This document shows, one piece after another, positions 25,648 through 35,410 of a stretch of DNA of 64,000 nt. The stretch's first letter is position 1. Each line of letters opens with the position of its first letter. The DNA comes from Paracoccaceae bacterium (GTDB lineage Bacteria > Pseudomonadota > Alphaproteobacteria > Rhodobacterales > Rhodobacteraceae): assembly GCA_020622085.1 (NCBI GenBank), contig JAHRYM010000002.1, forward strand, positions 1,078,895 to 1,142,894, read 5' to 3'. Position numbers and translations under genes: made by a program. The notes under the pieces are model-generated. The model was not told the origin of the DNA, made no database searches, and saw only the letters and a program-made list of their open reading frames with translations.

Positions 25648-26990
25648 TGCGCCGCCTCCTCGCCACGTTCCATCAACCCGGTGACCGAAGCACGGCGGTC
25701 CAGCACCAGATGCGCCGCCGCCATCACTTCATCCCCGGTGATTGAGGCCAAAATTCCCGGCCAATCCTCGATATCCCTGATCGTCAGCCCGATGGTCAGG
25801 CCTTCGCCATACTTCATCGCCCGGCCATGGACGGAATCGCGGGAATAGACATCTGCCGCCTCAATCTGGGTCTTGATGCGGGCAAGCTGGTCCTTGTCGA
25901 TGCCGGTCTTCAGGAAATCGGCCAGCACGCTGTCCACCTCGGCCTCGGCCGCCTCCAGCGTCACGCCTTCGGCGGGCACGACGCCCAGGTTGAAGGTAGT
26001 CTTGTCCAGCGACGTGCCGTCATAAGAGGCAAAGGTGGAAATCGCGGTCTTCGATCCGAACTGCATCGCCCGGCCCAGAACCGAGGTCTGGCCATTGCCA
26101 CCCAGCGCCTCGGCCAGGATGGTCAGCGCGGCCGCTGTCCGCTGATCACCGGGGTTGCGCTCCGGCGCGAGGTAGCTGCGGCTCAGCATCGGCTGCGACA
26201 CGCGCGGATCCTGGTAGACAAGCGTCCGTTCTGCCAGCTGCGGCGGCTCGGTCACGCGATGGCGCGGCTTGATCGCGGGGCTGGGCTCAAGCGGGCCGTA
26301 ATATTCCTCGGCCAGGGCCTTCACCTGCTCGGGGGTCACGTCGCCTGCAATGACCAGCGTTGCATCGTTGGGCGCATAGTAAAGCCGATACCAGTCCAGC
26401 GCGTCTTCGCGTGTCAGGCTTTCCATCTCGTGCCGCCAGCCGATGATCGGCGTGCCGTAGGGATGGTTGAGATACTGCGCCGCGCCGAGCTGTTCGTGGA
26501 AGATCGCGCCGGGATCGCTGTCGGTGCGCAGGTTGCGTTCCTCGATGATGACGTCGCGCTCGGTCTTCCAGTCGTTTTCGGTCAGCGAAAGGTTGCGCAT
26601 CCGGTCCGCCTCCATCCGCATGATCAGCGGCAGGCGGTCGGCGGCGATGCTCTGGAAATAGGCGGTGTAGTCATAAGAGGTGAAGGCATTGTCCGACCCG
26701 CCATTCGCCTCGACCACGCGCGACAGCTCGCCGGGGGCCATGGTTTTCGTTCCCTTGAACATCAGGTGTTCCAGGTAATGCGCCACACCCGACTTGCCCC
26801 GCGCCTCGTCGGCCGACCCGGCCCGATACCAGACCATCTGCACGACCAACGGCGCGCGGTGGTCTTCCAGCACAACGACATCAAGGCCGTTCTTCAGCGT
26901 GAAGGTCGTGACATCCTCGGCTCTGGCAGAGAAAGCGATCAATGGTGCCAGGATGGCCGCAAGGGCGGTGCCGCAAAGCCAGTTCTTCAT
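25644..26990 (-). CDS. M16-family zinc peptidase, catalytic subunit
   Basis: 448 residues from ATG 26990 (MKNWLCGTALAAILAPLIAFSARA, signal peptide); the track start is 18 codons too early. The inverted zinc motif HxxEH is present as AHYLEHLMFKGT. The downstream Glu ligand lies in the conserved stretch WKTERDVIIEERNLR. The enzyme should act on periplasmic peptides together with the next gene's inactive partner. It is in the purH-lspA-DUF3035 gene run, but the grouping says little about substrate. Confidence 0.93.
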   Translation of the reverse strand: MKNWLCGTALAAILAPLIAFSARAEDVTTFTLKNGLDVVVLEDHRAPLVVQMVWYRAGSADEARGKSGVAHYLEHLMFKGTKTMAPGELSRVVEANGGSDNAFTSYDYTAYFQSIAADRLPLIMRMEADRMRNLSLTENDWKTERDVIIEERNLRTDSDPGAIFHEQLGAAQYLNHPYGTPIIGWRHEMESLTREDALDWYRLYYAPNDATLVIAGDVTPEQVKALAEEYYGPLEPSPAIKPRHRVTEPPQLAERTLVYQDPRVSQPMLSRSYLAPERNPGDQRTAAALTILAEALGGNGQTSVLGRAMQFGSKTAISTFASYDGTSLDKTTFNLGVVPAEGVTLEAAEAEVDSVLADFLKTGIDKDQLARIKTQIEAADVYSRDSVHGRAMKYGEGLTIGLTIRDIEDWPGILASITGDEVMAAAHLVLDRRASVTGLMERGEEAAQ

Positions 26991-27112
26991 TCGCAATTTC
27001 CCCTTGTTCGGCCATAACCTGCCGGTGCAGTGCGCGCGCCGCAAGCCGCTCGCGCGGGGGATGACGGGGAAGTGACGCGCCGTAAGCGATACGGTGAAGA
27101 TCCGCGCCGGGA

Positions 27113-27661
27113 TTACTTCTTGATCTTCTTCGGCTTGATACCCTTCGGGGGGGCGCCGACGTTGCGCGCGCCCGCCGACCGCCAGCGTTCCAGTTCGGCA
27201 TGCTGGTCCAGCGATTGCGGCGCATAGGCCTTGAAATAGGTGTTGGTGCCGAAGATCCGCTCGAGCAGCTTCGAGTCGTTGCGGCGGCGATAGTCGAGAT
27301 CCTCGGAGGCGAGTTGTCCACGGATCGCTCCATCGCGGCCTTCGCGGCTGGCATAGTTCACAAGCGCGCCGTCGCCCGCCGGCACGCCACCTGCGGCAAG
27401 CCGGGCCGGATTGCCGCCCAGGGCCGCCACCGCATCCGCATCGGGCGTGGGGTCGGTGATGTTGCTGCCGCCGGGCGTCGGTTCGGGCAAAAGCGCCAGG
27501 TCTTGCGGGATCTGGAGCGGCTTGGTCGGCAGGATCCCGAATTCGTCAGGCGCCCGTGACGAGGCGCGCAGGTTCATCAGCCGCGGATCCTCGCGCCCGC
27601 CGCAGGCCGACAGCGCCAGAATCGACAGGGCCACCGCCCCGAGGAACCGCTTGCCTGCCAT
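27113..27661 (-). CDS. DUF3035 lipoprotein
   Basis: 182 residues. The signal peptide ends in a lipobox (LSILALSAC-GG), so the mature protein should be lipidated at Cys20. DEFGILPTKPLQIPQDLALLPEPTPGGSN is the conserved DUF3035 block. The C-terminus is strongly basic (PPKGIKPKKIKK). Function unknown. It lies directly after lspA, the peptidase that would process it, and before two secreted M16 proteins. Confidence 0.88.
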   Translation of the reverse strand: MAGKRFLGAVALSILALSACGGREDPRLMNLRASSRAPDEFGILPTKPLQIPQDLALLPEPTPGGSNITDPTPDADAVAALGGNPARLAAGGVPAGDGALVNYASREGRDGAIRGQLASEDLDYRRRNDSKLLERIFGTNTYFKAYAPQSLDQHAELERWRSAGARNVGAPPKGIKPKKIKK

Positions 27662-27716
27662 CAGAAACTCCCCTGCCCGTGCTTGGTGTCCGTCTTAGCG
27701 CATGTGACCGGGCGCG

Positions 27717-28196
27717 TCACGCGGCTTTCGCGGGGCGGCCCGTGTAGAACACCAGACCCAGCGCACCGGCGAATATCGCCACGTCGGCCACGTTGAAGGA
27801 ATAGGGATTGTCGATCCCCGGCATCGACATGTTCAGGAAATCGGCCACCGCGCCATAGATCAGCCGGTCGATGACATTGCCCAATGCCCCGCCGATCAGC
27901 AGGCCGGCCGAAACCAGCACCCGTGGCTGATGCCGTTCGCGCCGGACCCAGAGCCAGACCCAGGCCGCAATGACCAGAGCCACCCCGATCAGGATCCAGC
28001 GCATGACATCTGCGCCGCTTTGAAACAGGCCGAAGTTGATGCCCTGGTTCCAGGCCATGCGAAAATTGAGGAAGGGCGGGAAAACCCCGACCTCCTGCCG
28101 CTGGTCAAGCCGCATGACATGGACGACCAGATATTTGCTCAGCTGATCCAGCACGAAGATCGCCAGCGCGACCCGGTTCACAAGCGACATGGGCAC
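27717..28196 (-). CDS. lspA: Lipoprotein signal peptidase (signal peptidase II)
   Basis: 159 residues with four membrane segments. The catalytic Asp motifs are visible: LIGGALGNVIDRLIYGAVADFL and YSFNVADVAIFAG. It cleaves prolipoprotein signal peptides in the inner membrane. It begins 4 bases after the purH stop, and the DUF3035 lipoprotein follows. Confidence 0.96.
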   Translation of the reverse strand: MPMSLVNRVALAIFVLDQLSKYLVVHVMRLDQRQEVGVFPPFLNFRMAWNQGINFGLFQSGADVMRWILIGVALVIAAWVWLWVRRERHQPRVLVSAGLLIGGALGNVIDRLIYGAVADFLNMSMPGIDNPYSFNVADVAIFAGALGLVFYTGRPAKAA

Positions 28197-28200
28197 CCCT

Positions 28201-29814
28201 TCAGTGGCGAAAGTGGCGCTGGCCGGTAAAGACCATCGCCAGCCCCGCGCGGTTCGCGGCCTCGATCACCTCGTCGTCGCGCATCGACCCGCCCGGCTGG
28301 ATGATCGCCGTCGCCCCCGCTTCGACCGCGGTCAGAAGCCCATCGGCAAAGGGGAAGAACGCGTCCGACGCCACGACCGAACCGCGCGTCAGCGGCGCGT
28401 GCAGGCCCAGCGCATGCGCCATGTCCTCGGCCTTGCGGGCGGCGATCCGGGTGCTGTCGACGCGGCTCATCTGGCCCGCGCCGATGCCCACGGTCGCGCC
28501 TTCGCGGGCGTAGACGATGGCGTTCGACTTCACATGCTTGGCCACCCGCCAGGCGAACAGCATGTCGGAAAGCTCGGTCTCGGTCGGGGTGCGGTCGGTC
28601 ACGCAGCGCAGATCGCCTGCGCCGATGCGGCCCGCGTCACGGCCCTGCACCAGGAAACCGCCTGCGACCTGCCGGAAGGTCAGGCCTTTGGCGCGCGGGT
28701 CCGGCAGGCCACCCGTGGTCAGAAGGCGCAGGTTCTTCTTGGCCGCAAAGACCGCGCGGGCCTCGTCGCTGGCGTCGGGGGCGATGACGACTTCGGTGAA
28801 GATCTTGACGATTTCTTCTGCGGTCACGGCATCCAGCGTCTGGTTCAGCGCCACGATGCCGCCAAAGGCCGAGGTCCGGTCGCAGTCGAAGGCGCGCTGG
28901 TAGGCTTCGGCCAGGCTGCCGCCCCAGGCCACGCCGCAGGGATTGGCGTGCTTGATGATCGCGCAGGCCGGGCCATCGGCGGGGTCGAATTCCGCCACCA
29001 GTTCAAAAGCGGCGTCGGTGTCGTTGATGTTGTTGTAGGACAGTTCCTTGCCCTGGTGCTGCGTCGCGGTCGCCACTCCGCACCGGTTCGTGCCATCGGT
29101 GTAGAAAGCCGCCGCCTGATGCGGGTTTTCGCCGTAGCGGAGCGGCTGCGCCAGCACGCCGGCAAAGGCGCGGTGGCGCGGGGTGTCCACGCCGATTGCC
29201 GTCGCCATCCAGGTCGATACCGCCGCGTCATAGGCCGCCGTGCGGGCATAGGCCGCCTGCGCCATCTTCCGGCGGAAGGCGCGGGTGGTCTTGCCGCCGT
29301 TCGCCGCCAGCTCTTCCAGCAGCGCATCGTAGTCGGCGGGATCGACCATCACCGTCACATAGCCGTGGTTCTTGGCCGCCGCGCGGATCATCGCCGGGCC
29401 GCCGATGTCGATATTCTCGACCGAGGTCGCGTAATCGGCGCCCTTGGCCACGGTTTCCTCGAAGGGATAAAGGTTCACGATCAGCAGGTCGATCGCGCCA
29501 ATCCCGTGATCGGCCATCGACTTCACATGCGCCGGATCATCCCGCAGCGCCAGAAGCCCGCCATGCACCGCCGGGTGCAGCGTCTTGACGCGCCCATCCA
29601 TCATTTCCGGAAAGCCCGTCACATCGGCCACGTCGCGGACTTGCAACCCTGCATCCCGCAGCATCTGCGAGGTGCCGCCCGTCGACAGAAGTTCGACCCC
29701 GCGCGCGGCCAGCGCCTTGGCCAGCGGCAGCAGGCCGGACTTGTCAGAGACCGAGATCAGCGCACGGGCCAGCGGTTGCAGATCGGCGGCTTCGGTCTTG
29801 GGCGCGGTGATCAT
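28201..29814 (-). CDS. purH: Bifunctional AICAR formyltransferase / IMP cyclohydrolase
   Basis: 537 residues, the expected length. The N-terminal MGS-like cyclohydrolase domain begins [35 protein letters not shown]. The C-terminal AICAR transformylase domain includes [11 protein letters not shown] and ends in a segment containing [11 protein letters not shown] and [14 protein letters not shown]. It catalyses the last two steps of IMP synthesis. The ribosome-binding site is AGGAG, and lspA follows after 4 bases. Confidence 0.98.
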   Translation of the reverse strand: MITAPKTEAADLQPLARALISVSDKSGLLPLAKALAARGVELLSTGGTSQMLRDAGLQVRDVADVTGFPEMMDGRVKTLHPAVHGGLLALRDDPAHVKSMADHGIGAIDLLIVNLYPFEETVAKGADYATSVENIDIGGPAMIRAAAKNHGYVTVMVDPADYDALLEELAANGGKTTRAFRRKMAQAAYARTAAYDAAVSTWMATAIGVDTPRHRAFAGVLAQPLRYGENPHQAAAFYTDGTNRCGVATATQHQGKELSYNNINDTDAAFELVAEFDPADGPACAIIKHANPCGVAWGGSLAEAYQRAFDCDRTSAFGGIVALNQTLDAVTAEEIVKIFTEVVIAPDASDEARAVFAAKKNLRLLTTGGLPDPRAKGLTFRQVAGGFLVQGRDAGRIGAGDLRCVTDRTPTETELSDMLFAWRVAKHVKSNAIVYAREGATVGIGAGQMSRVDSTRIAARKAEDMAHALGLHAPLTRGSVVASDAFFPFADGLLTAVEAGATAIIQPGGSMRDDEVIEAANRAGLAMVFTGQRHFRH

Positions 29815-29844
29815 CGGGCATCTCCTGTGTCTGGTCCGGGCGGG

Positions 29845-31569
29845 CTACTTGCCGTCGCTCGCCGGCGCGGTATCGCGGATGGTCGTGGGGGTATCCTGTG
29901 CCTTCGCCAAGGTCCAGCCAATGTGGCAGGCATAGTCGCGGATGATGCCGGTCAGGATCACCTGCCGTGTGGGCCTGGGGCGCGGGCGGCCCGATTCCAG
30001 ATAGGCCGAGGTGCCAAGCAGCATCGATTCGGTTCCGCCCGTGGGCCGCAGGATCCAGATCTCGCCGCTTTTCAGCGCCATCGACACCGCGGTGCCGCCC
30101 AGATCCAGCGTCGCGTCGACATCGGGGTGCAGATGGAACCGGACCTCGACCGTCATTTCCTGCCGCGACTTCGCAAAGACCGCATCCAGCCGCGCCCGAT
30201 CCGCCGCCGACATGGCGCCCAGCGTATCCTCGCCGATCAGCGTCCGACCATCGAGTGTCAGGCGCAATTCGCGGCCGTGTATCAGGCCATGCGTGCGTTC
30301 ATAGCCGTCGTGCCCCGCGACCAGCCGCAGCCCTTCGACGTCGGTTTCCTGCTGCGCCCAGACCAGACCCGGAACCTCGGTCATCAGCCCAGCATGACGT
30401 CCCCGTGCCCCCAGCCGGGACGAGGAAATCCCGCGCAGCATGGCGGTGGAATGGGACGGCGTCGCGCGCCCCGCCCGCTGCCAGTCCTGCCCGAAGCCGA
30501 CGCCCGATCCGCAACTGACGATGACCGGACGCCGCCCGGATGTCAGTTCGAACGCCAGCGTCGAGGCATGGGCGTTTTCCGAAGTCCGGCCCTTGGGCGG
30601 GGCGGCGCAATCGACGATGACGGTGGTCCGCCCCGCCGCCAGCCGCGCAAAGCCCATCGCCAGCCCCGGCGCGGTGGTGGCGCGCCCCGGCGCCTGCGCC
30701 AAAGCCTGGTCCAGCCGCCCTTCGGTCCCGCGCCCGCCGCCGTGGAACCGCGCAAGACCGCCATCGGCATGGCGCAGCGCCCTGAGCACATGCGAGATGC
30801 GTTCAAGCGCCGCCAGATGGTCGGGGTGCGGGCTGCGCCCGGCCTCGGAAATCGCCGCCGTCGCCCAGGTAAGCAGGGTGAAGATTTCCAGCAACTCCTC
30901 CGGGTTGCGTGACGGGATCGCGCCTTCGGCGTCGATGATGCGCGCCGCCTCGGTTCCCAGCGCCTCGATCACCGAAGGGATCTGCGGCTCGAACCCGCGC
31001 AGCGCCAGAACCGCGTGCAAAAGCCCCGTCAGCGCCTCGATCCGCGGCCGACCCGCGGGGGCCGAGCGCCAGCGGCGCATCAGATACCGGGCCTGATGGG
31101 CCAGGGCCGCGAAATAACGATCAGACGCGGCGCGGTCCCGTCCGGTCAGCAAAAGCGTCGAATGGTTGATCCAGCGCATCAGCCGCCGCCCGGTCAGATC
31201 CGGTCGCCAGCCGGGGCCGCGGCCGGTGCCGTAAAGATCGAGCCATTCCCAGCTCCAGCCTTGCGCACGGGTCCGCGCCCGGGGATCGCCCACCGCCGCC
31301 AGATCATCGAGCCACAGAAAACCGTGCAGATCGGCATCAAGCTGCGGATCGGGAATCGGCAAGGACCAGATCGAGGTCTCCTTCGCCTCGACCGTGAAGC
31401 CCGCGAACTGGAACTGCCCGGCGATCAGCTGCCGCCCGCGCGCGAAACTGCCCATGATCCGCGGTTCCGGGGGGGCCACAAAGCCGGTCTCACTCGCGCG
31501 CCGCGCCGCAAGCCGGGCGTGCAAACGCTCGACCAACCGCCCGCCCGCCATGTTCGTGGACCGCGCCAT
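29845..31569 (-). CDS. Heparinase II/III-family protein
   Basis: 574 residues. An N-terminal alpha/alpha-toroid region (about 100-290, for example LMRWINHSTLLLTGRDRAASDRYF) is followed by a beta-sheet domain with ARATPSHSTAMLRG and the metal/active-site style segment VAGHDGYERTHGLIHGRELRLT. The family contains polysaccharide lyases. In alphaproteobacteria such a gene often sits beside purH and rsmB, and its substrate is not known. No signal peptide is evident. Confidence 0.85.
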   Translation of the reverse strand: MARSTNMAGGRLVERLHARLAARRASETGFVAPPEPRIMGSFARGRQLIAGQFQFAGFTVEAKETSIWSLPIPDPQLDADLHGFLWLDDLAAVGDPRARTRAQGWSWEWLDLYGTGRGPGWRPDLTGRRLMRWINHSTLLLTGRDRAASDRYFAALAHQARYLMRRWRSAPAGRPRIEALTGLLHAVLALRGFEPQIPSVIEALGTEAARIIDAEGAIPSRNPEELLEIFTLLTWATAAISEAGRSPHPDHLAALERISHVLRALRHADGGLARFHGGGRGTEGRLDQALAQAPGRATTAPGLAMGFARLAAGRTTVIVDCAAPPKGRTSENAHASTLAFELTSGRRPVIVSCGSGVGFGQDWQRAGRATPSHSTAMLRGISSSRLGARGRHAGLMTEVPGLVWAQQETDVEGLRLVAGHDGYERTHGLIHGRELRLTLDGRTLIGEDTLGAMSAADRARLDAVFAKSRQEMTVEVRFHLHPDVDATLDLGGTAVSMALKSGEIWILRPTGGTESMLLGTSAYLESGRPRPRPTRQVILTGIIRDYACHIGWTLAKAQDTPTTIRDTAPASDGK

Positions 31570-31691
31570 CCTGTCCCTTGCCGTTTCATCTGCCTGCCCG
31601 CCGACCGCCCGGGTGTGTCCCCGTCAATCAGGGGATCGCGGCCCGCGCGCACCATAAGGGCCTGGGCCGCGCAAGTCATTTCAAAAGGATT

Positions 31692-33002
31692 TCAGCCAAG
31701 TTTGCGCAAGGCCGCGATGAAAAACCCGTCCATTCCGCCGATATCGGACCAATAATCGGGGCGAAGGCGCAAACCGCCCTCGGGCCCGATCCAGTCGGGC
31801 GCGATGCCCGGCAGGTTCAGCGCCGCGGTATCAACCACCAGTCCCGGGTGGCGTTCCAGCACCGCGGTCAGTTGCGATTCGCCCTCGGCCGGCAGGAGCG
31901 AGCAGGTGCAGTAGACGATCCGCCCGCCGGCCCGCGTCAGCGCAACGGCCCGGTCCAGAAGCGCCGCCTGCGTGGCCGCCAGACCCGCCAGCATACCGCC
32001 ATCGCGGATCAGCGGCAGTTCCGGGTGGCGGCGGATGGTGCCGGTGGCCGAACAGGGCGCATCCAGCAGAACCGCATCGAAAGGGCCACCATCCCAGGTC
32101 AGCACATCGGCGGCGACGACCTCGGCCTGAAGCTGGCAGCGCGACAGGTTCTGGCGCAGCCGGTCAAGCCGCTGGTCCGACAGATCGACCGCCGTGACTT
32201 TCGCGCCCGAAGCCGCCAGTTGCAGCGTCTTGCCGCCCGGTGCCGCGCAAAGATCGGCAACCCTTTCACCGGGGGCAACATGCAGGGCCCGCGCGGCGAC
32301 AGCAGCCGCCGCATCCTGCACCCACCACGCGCCTTCCGCATAGCCCGGAAGTTCGGTCAATCGCCCGGCCGTGGCCAGCCGGACGCTTCCGGTCGGCAGC
32401 AATGTGCCGCCCAGCGCAACGGACAAGGCCGTGCCGTCTCCCGATTTCGGCGTAAGGTCGATGGGCGGCTGGTTTACCTGCACCGCCTCGATGGCCTGCA
32501 CGGCGGGCTTGCCCCAGGCCTCGATCAGGCGACGACGCAGCCAGGGCGCCAATGGCGGCGGCGGCAGGGCGGCAAAGACCTCGGGCGGGGTTTCCGCCAC
32601 CCGGCGCAGCACCGCGTTGACCATGCCGGTAAACGGTTCGGCCCTTGGCCCCGCCGCGCGGGTCAGCGCGACGGCCGAGTGCACGACACCATGCGCCGCC
32701 GCCCGGTCCATCAGCATCTCGACGACGGCAAGCCGCAGCAGCAGCAGGATGTCGTCCGGCGGGGCCTTGCGCAAAAGCGGCTTCAGCACCGTATCCGCGC
32801 GGCCAAGGTTGCGCAGCACCGTCAGCGCCAGCCGCTGTGCCCGCGCCCGGTCGGGGGCGGACAGGGCAGCGATTTCCGGTCCGGTCAACTGATCCGCGAT
32901 GATCTGCTTTTCCGCCAGAACCCCGGCCAGCAGGCTCAGCGCCGCGCGCCGTGCGCTGTCTTCCGGGCCGCCGGATTTTCGGGCTGTGTCGCGCGGTGCC
33001 AT
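31692..33002 (-). CDS. rsmB: 16S rRNA (cytosine-C5) methyltransferase, RsmB family
   Basis: 436 residues. The N-terminal NusB-like RNA-binding domain spans about 20-150. The methyltransferase domain has the SAM motif VADLCAAPGGKTLQLAA, catalytic Cys motifs LLDAPCSATGTIRRHPEL and VYCTCSLLPAEGE. RsmB methylates C967 of 16S rRNA in E. coli. The gene heads the minus-strand run continuing to purH. Confidence 0.94.
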   Translation of the reverse strand: MAPRDTARKSGGPEDSARRAALSLLAGVLAEKQIIADQLTGPEIAALSAPDRARAQRLALTVLRNLGRADTVLKPLLRKAPPDDILLLLRLAVVEMLMDRAAAHGVVHSAVALTRAAGPRAEPFTGMVNAVLRRVAETPPEVFAALPPPPLAPWLRRRLIEAWGKPAVQAIEAVQVNQPPIDLTPKSGDGTALSVALGGTLLPTGSVRLATAGRLTELPGYAEGAWWVQDAAAAVAARALHVAPGERVADLCAAPGGKTLQLAASGAKVTAVDLSDQRLDRLRQNLSRCQLQAEVVAADVLTWDGGPFDAVLLDAPCSATGTIRRHPELPLIRDGGMLAGLAATQAALLDRAVALTRAGGRIVYCTCSLLPAEGESQLTAVLERHPGLVVDTAALNLPGIAPDWIGPEGGLRLRPDYWSDIGGMDGFFIAALRKLG

Positions 33003-33078
33003 CGCCTATCCTTGTTGCGCCTGCCCGCCCCCCGTATATCAGGCCTGAACCCCGGACAAGCGACCAAGGAGGCCCGCA

Positions 33079-33279
33079 ATGGCCGAGACCGCCCCAGACC
33101 CCGCCGAACCCGCCCGCGACGACCTGCCCCCCGCCGCCCGCCGCGCGCTGGCCGAAGCCGCCGAGCGCCGCAAGGCCGCGAAGGCGCAGGCCCTGCCGCC
33201 GGAACTGGGCGGGCGCGACGGGCCAGAACCAGTGCGTTACGGCGACTGGGAAAAGAAGGGCCTTGCCGTTGATTTCTGA
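33079..33279 (+). CDS. SDHAF4-like (DUF1674) succinate dehydrogenase assembly factor
   Basis: 66 residues. The first half is Ala/Pro/Glu-rich and probably disordered. The conserved C-terminal block GRDGPEPVRYGDWEKKGLAVDF is the hallmark of DUF1674/SDHAF4. The mitochondrial member protects flavinylated SdhA during complex II assembly, and the bacterial protein is presumed to do likewise. It is an isolated plus-strand gene between rsmB (divergent) and dapB (convergent), with no sdh genes nearby. Confidence 0.88.
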   Translation: MAETAPDPAEPARDDLPPAARRALAEAAERRKAAKAQALPPELGGRDGPEPVRYGDWEKKGLAVDF

Positions 33280-33289
33280 ACGCCCGGGC

Positions 33290-34111
33290 CTAAAGGCCCA
33301 GCACATCCATCATGTCATATTCGCCGGGCTTCCTGTCCTGGCCCCAAAGCGCGGCCTTCAGCGCGCCGCGCGCGAAAATCGCCCGGTCCGTTGCCAGATG
33401 GCGCAGCACGATGCGTTCGCCCGCTGTGGCAAAGATCACGTCGTGTTCGCCCACCACATCGCCTCCCCGGATCGAGGCAAATCCGATATCGCCCCGCTTG
33501 CGTGCCCCGGTGATGCCATCACGCCCAGCGTCGCGGTGATCGGCCAGCACGATGCCCCGGCCTGCCGCCGCCGCATCGCCCAACATCAGCGCGGTGCCCG
33601 AGGGCGCGTCGACCTTCATGCGGTGATGCGCCTCGACGATCTCGATGTCCCAGTCCTCGTCAAGCGCCCTCGCCACCTGCTGCGTGAGGCGCGCCAGCAG
33701 GTTGACGCCAAGGCTCATGTTGCCGGCGCGAACGATCACCGCGTGGCGGCTGGCCGCGTGGATCGCTGTCAGGTGACGGTCTTCAAGCCCGGTGGTGCCG
33801 ATGACATGGACGGCCCGCGCCTGCGCGGCCAGCGCCGCGAATTCCACCGTGGCATCCGGTGCGGTGAAGTCGATCACCGCCTGCGCCTGCGCGAAAGCCT
33901 CCAGCGGGTCGTCGGTGACAGTGACGCCCATCTTCGCTGCGCCTTGTGCCACACCCAGATCCTGCCCGACCCAGTCGTGCCCCTTGCGCTCGACCGCGCC
34001 CACCAGCCGGGCCTTGTCCGAGCCTGCGACGATCTGTGCCAGCATCCTTCCCATGCGGCCCGAGGCGCCGGTGATCACGATTCCGGGAAGTTGGTCCTTC
34101 GCTTGGGTCAT
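33290..34111 (-). CDS. dapB: 4-hydroxy-tetrahydrodipicolinate reductase
   Basis: 273 residues. The Rossmann motif [19 protein letters not shown] is at the N-terminus, and the active-site stretch [17 protein letters not shown] carries the catalytic His/Lys. DapB reduces the dihydrodipicolinate precursor with NAD(P)H in lysine and diaminopimelate synthesis. It is divergent from rbfA and convergent with the SDHAF4-like gene. Confidence 0.97.
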   Translation of the reverse strand: MTQAKDQLPGIVITGASGRMGRMLAQIVAGSDKARLVGAVERKGHDWVGQDLGVAQGAAKMGVTVTDDPLEAFAQAQAVIDFTAPDATVEFAALAAQARAVHVIGTTGLEDRHLTAIHAASRHAVIVRAGNMSLGVNLLARLTQQVARALDEDWDIEIVEAHHRMKVDAPSGTALMLGDAAAAGRGIVLADHRDAGRDGITGARKRGDIGFASIRGGDVVGEHDVIFATAGERIVLRHLATDRAIFARGALKAALWGQDRKPGEYDMMDVLGL

Positions 34112-34209
34112 GGCTCTTGGTCCTTCATCTGGTCATTTCCGTTTAGCCGCTTGGCCCGCCGTGGCAAAGCCCCGTTGCGGGCGGGGCGCGACTGGCCTAA
34201 ATCGGTGCC

Positions 34210-34665
34210 ATGGCATCCTACCGATCTTCTCAGGGCTCCGGCCCGTCGCAGCGGCAGCTTCGCGTTGGCGAACTGATCCGGCGCACGCTTTCGGATGTGC
34301 TGTCGCGCGGCGACGTGCACGACCCGGACTTGAACCGAATCTCGATTACCGTGGGCGAGGTGCGGCTTTCGAACGACCTCAAGGTGGCAACGGCCTATGT
34401 CCTGCCCCTTGGCGGGTTGCACGCCCAGGAGGCACTGGCGGCGCTGCGCCGCAACAAGGGCGAGCTGAGGCATCTGGTCTCACGGGATCTCACGCTCAAA
34501 TTCGCCCCCGAGCTTCGGTTCGTGCTGGATGAGACCTTCGACCGGCTGGATGACACGCGGCGGCTGTTCGCGGATGAACGGGTGCAGCGCGACATCCGCA
34601 AGGGCGCGGAGCCAGAGGGCGACGGCGATGAGGACGCGGCGGGCGATGACTCCGATCAGGGCTAG
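34210..34665 (+). CDS. rbfA: 30S ribosome-binding factor RbfA
   Basis: 151 residues. [19 protein letters not shown] and [24 protein letters not shown] are the typical KH-fold segments. The acidic C-terminal extension ([18 protein letters not shown]) is common in alphaproteobacteria. RbfA assists 16S rRNA maturation in the late 30S particle. Its end overlaps the next gene by 20 bases. Confidence 0.95.
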   Translation: MASYRSSQGSGPSQRQLRVGELIRRTLSDVLSRGDVHDPDLNRISITVGEVRLSNDLKVATAYVLPLGGLHAQEALAALRRNKGELRHLVSRDLTLKFAPELRFVLDETFDRLDDTRRLFADERVQRDIRKGAEPEGDGDEDAAGDDSDQG

Positions 34666-35395
34666 CCTCGTCGGGCTGATGCTGCTGGCGACGCCGGCAA
34701 CCGGGGCATCGAAGGACACCGTCAGTTGCCGGCCGATGATGTTCGAAGGCATAGGCTATGTGCTTTGCGACGTTGATGCCGGCCAGGATCTGCGGCTCTG
34801 GTTGCGGGATGGCGAAGGATCCCCCATCGGCACCTTCAGCCGGCTGAAAGCGACCGTTGAAACCGAAGGGCGGCATCTGGTCTTTGCGATGAATGCGGGC
34901 ATGTATCACCCGGATCGCCGTCCGGTTGGTCTTTATGTCGAGAACGGGGCCGAGCTGTCGCCGCTGGTCCATTCGCGGGGCGGCGGCAACTTCGGTCTGG
35001 CGCCGAACGGGGTGTTCTGCATGACCAGGGACCGTTTTGCCGTGATCGAGACCGGACGGTTCGAGCGCAACCGGCCAGATTGCCTTTTTGCCACGCAGTC
35101 GGGGCCGATGCTGGTCATCGACGGCGAACTGCACCCGCGGTTCCTGGAAAAATCCGACAGCACCTATATCCGCAACGGCGTCGGCGTCAGTGCCGATGGC
35201 AAGCACGCGGTCTTTGCGATTTCCGATGGCGCGGTGAACTTCCACACCTTCGCGCGGCTGTTCCGCGATGCCTTGGACATGCCGCAGGCGCTGTATTTCG
35301 ATGGCAGCATCTCGCGGCTTTACGCGCCCGAACTGGGCCGCGACGATCTGGGCTTTCCGCTGGGGCCGATGATCGGCCTTGTTGCGCCCAACTAG
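34646..35395 (+). CDS. Secreted phosphodiester glycosidase-like (NAGPA/DUF2233) protein
   Basis: 249 residues from ATG 34646 ([21 protein letters not shown]), giving a clear signal peptide; the track ORF extends 39 codons too far. The domain resembles NAGPA/DUF2233 proteins: [52 protein letters not shown] and the end [13 protein letters not shown]. The bacterial members are exported and of uncertain substrate. It is sandwiched between rbfA and truB, 15 bases before truB, so it is cotranscribed with ribosome-maturation genes. Confidence 0.85.
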   Translation: MTPIRASLVGLMLLATPATGASKDTVSCRPMMFEGIGYVLCDVDAGQDLRLWLRDGEGSPIGTFSRLKATVETEGRHLVFAMNAGMYHPDRRPVGLYVENGAELSPLVHSRGGGNFGLAPNGVFCMTRDRFAVIETGRFERNRPDCLFATQSGPMLVIDGELHPRFLEKSDSTYIRNGVGVSADGKHAVFAISDGAVNFHTFARLFRDALDMPQALYFDGSISRLYAPELGRDDLGFPLGPMIGLVAPN

Positions 35396-35410
35396 ACGAA
35401 CGGACACGAC

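Noticed and set aside
28189-30912. 907-residue plus-strand ORF
   Set aside because: It is antisense to purH and the heparinase-like gene, is low-complexity Arg/Gly/His-rich, and reflects GC-rich codon bias.
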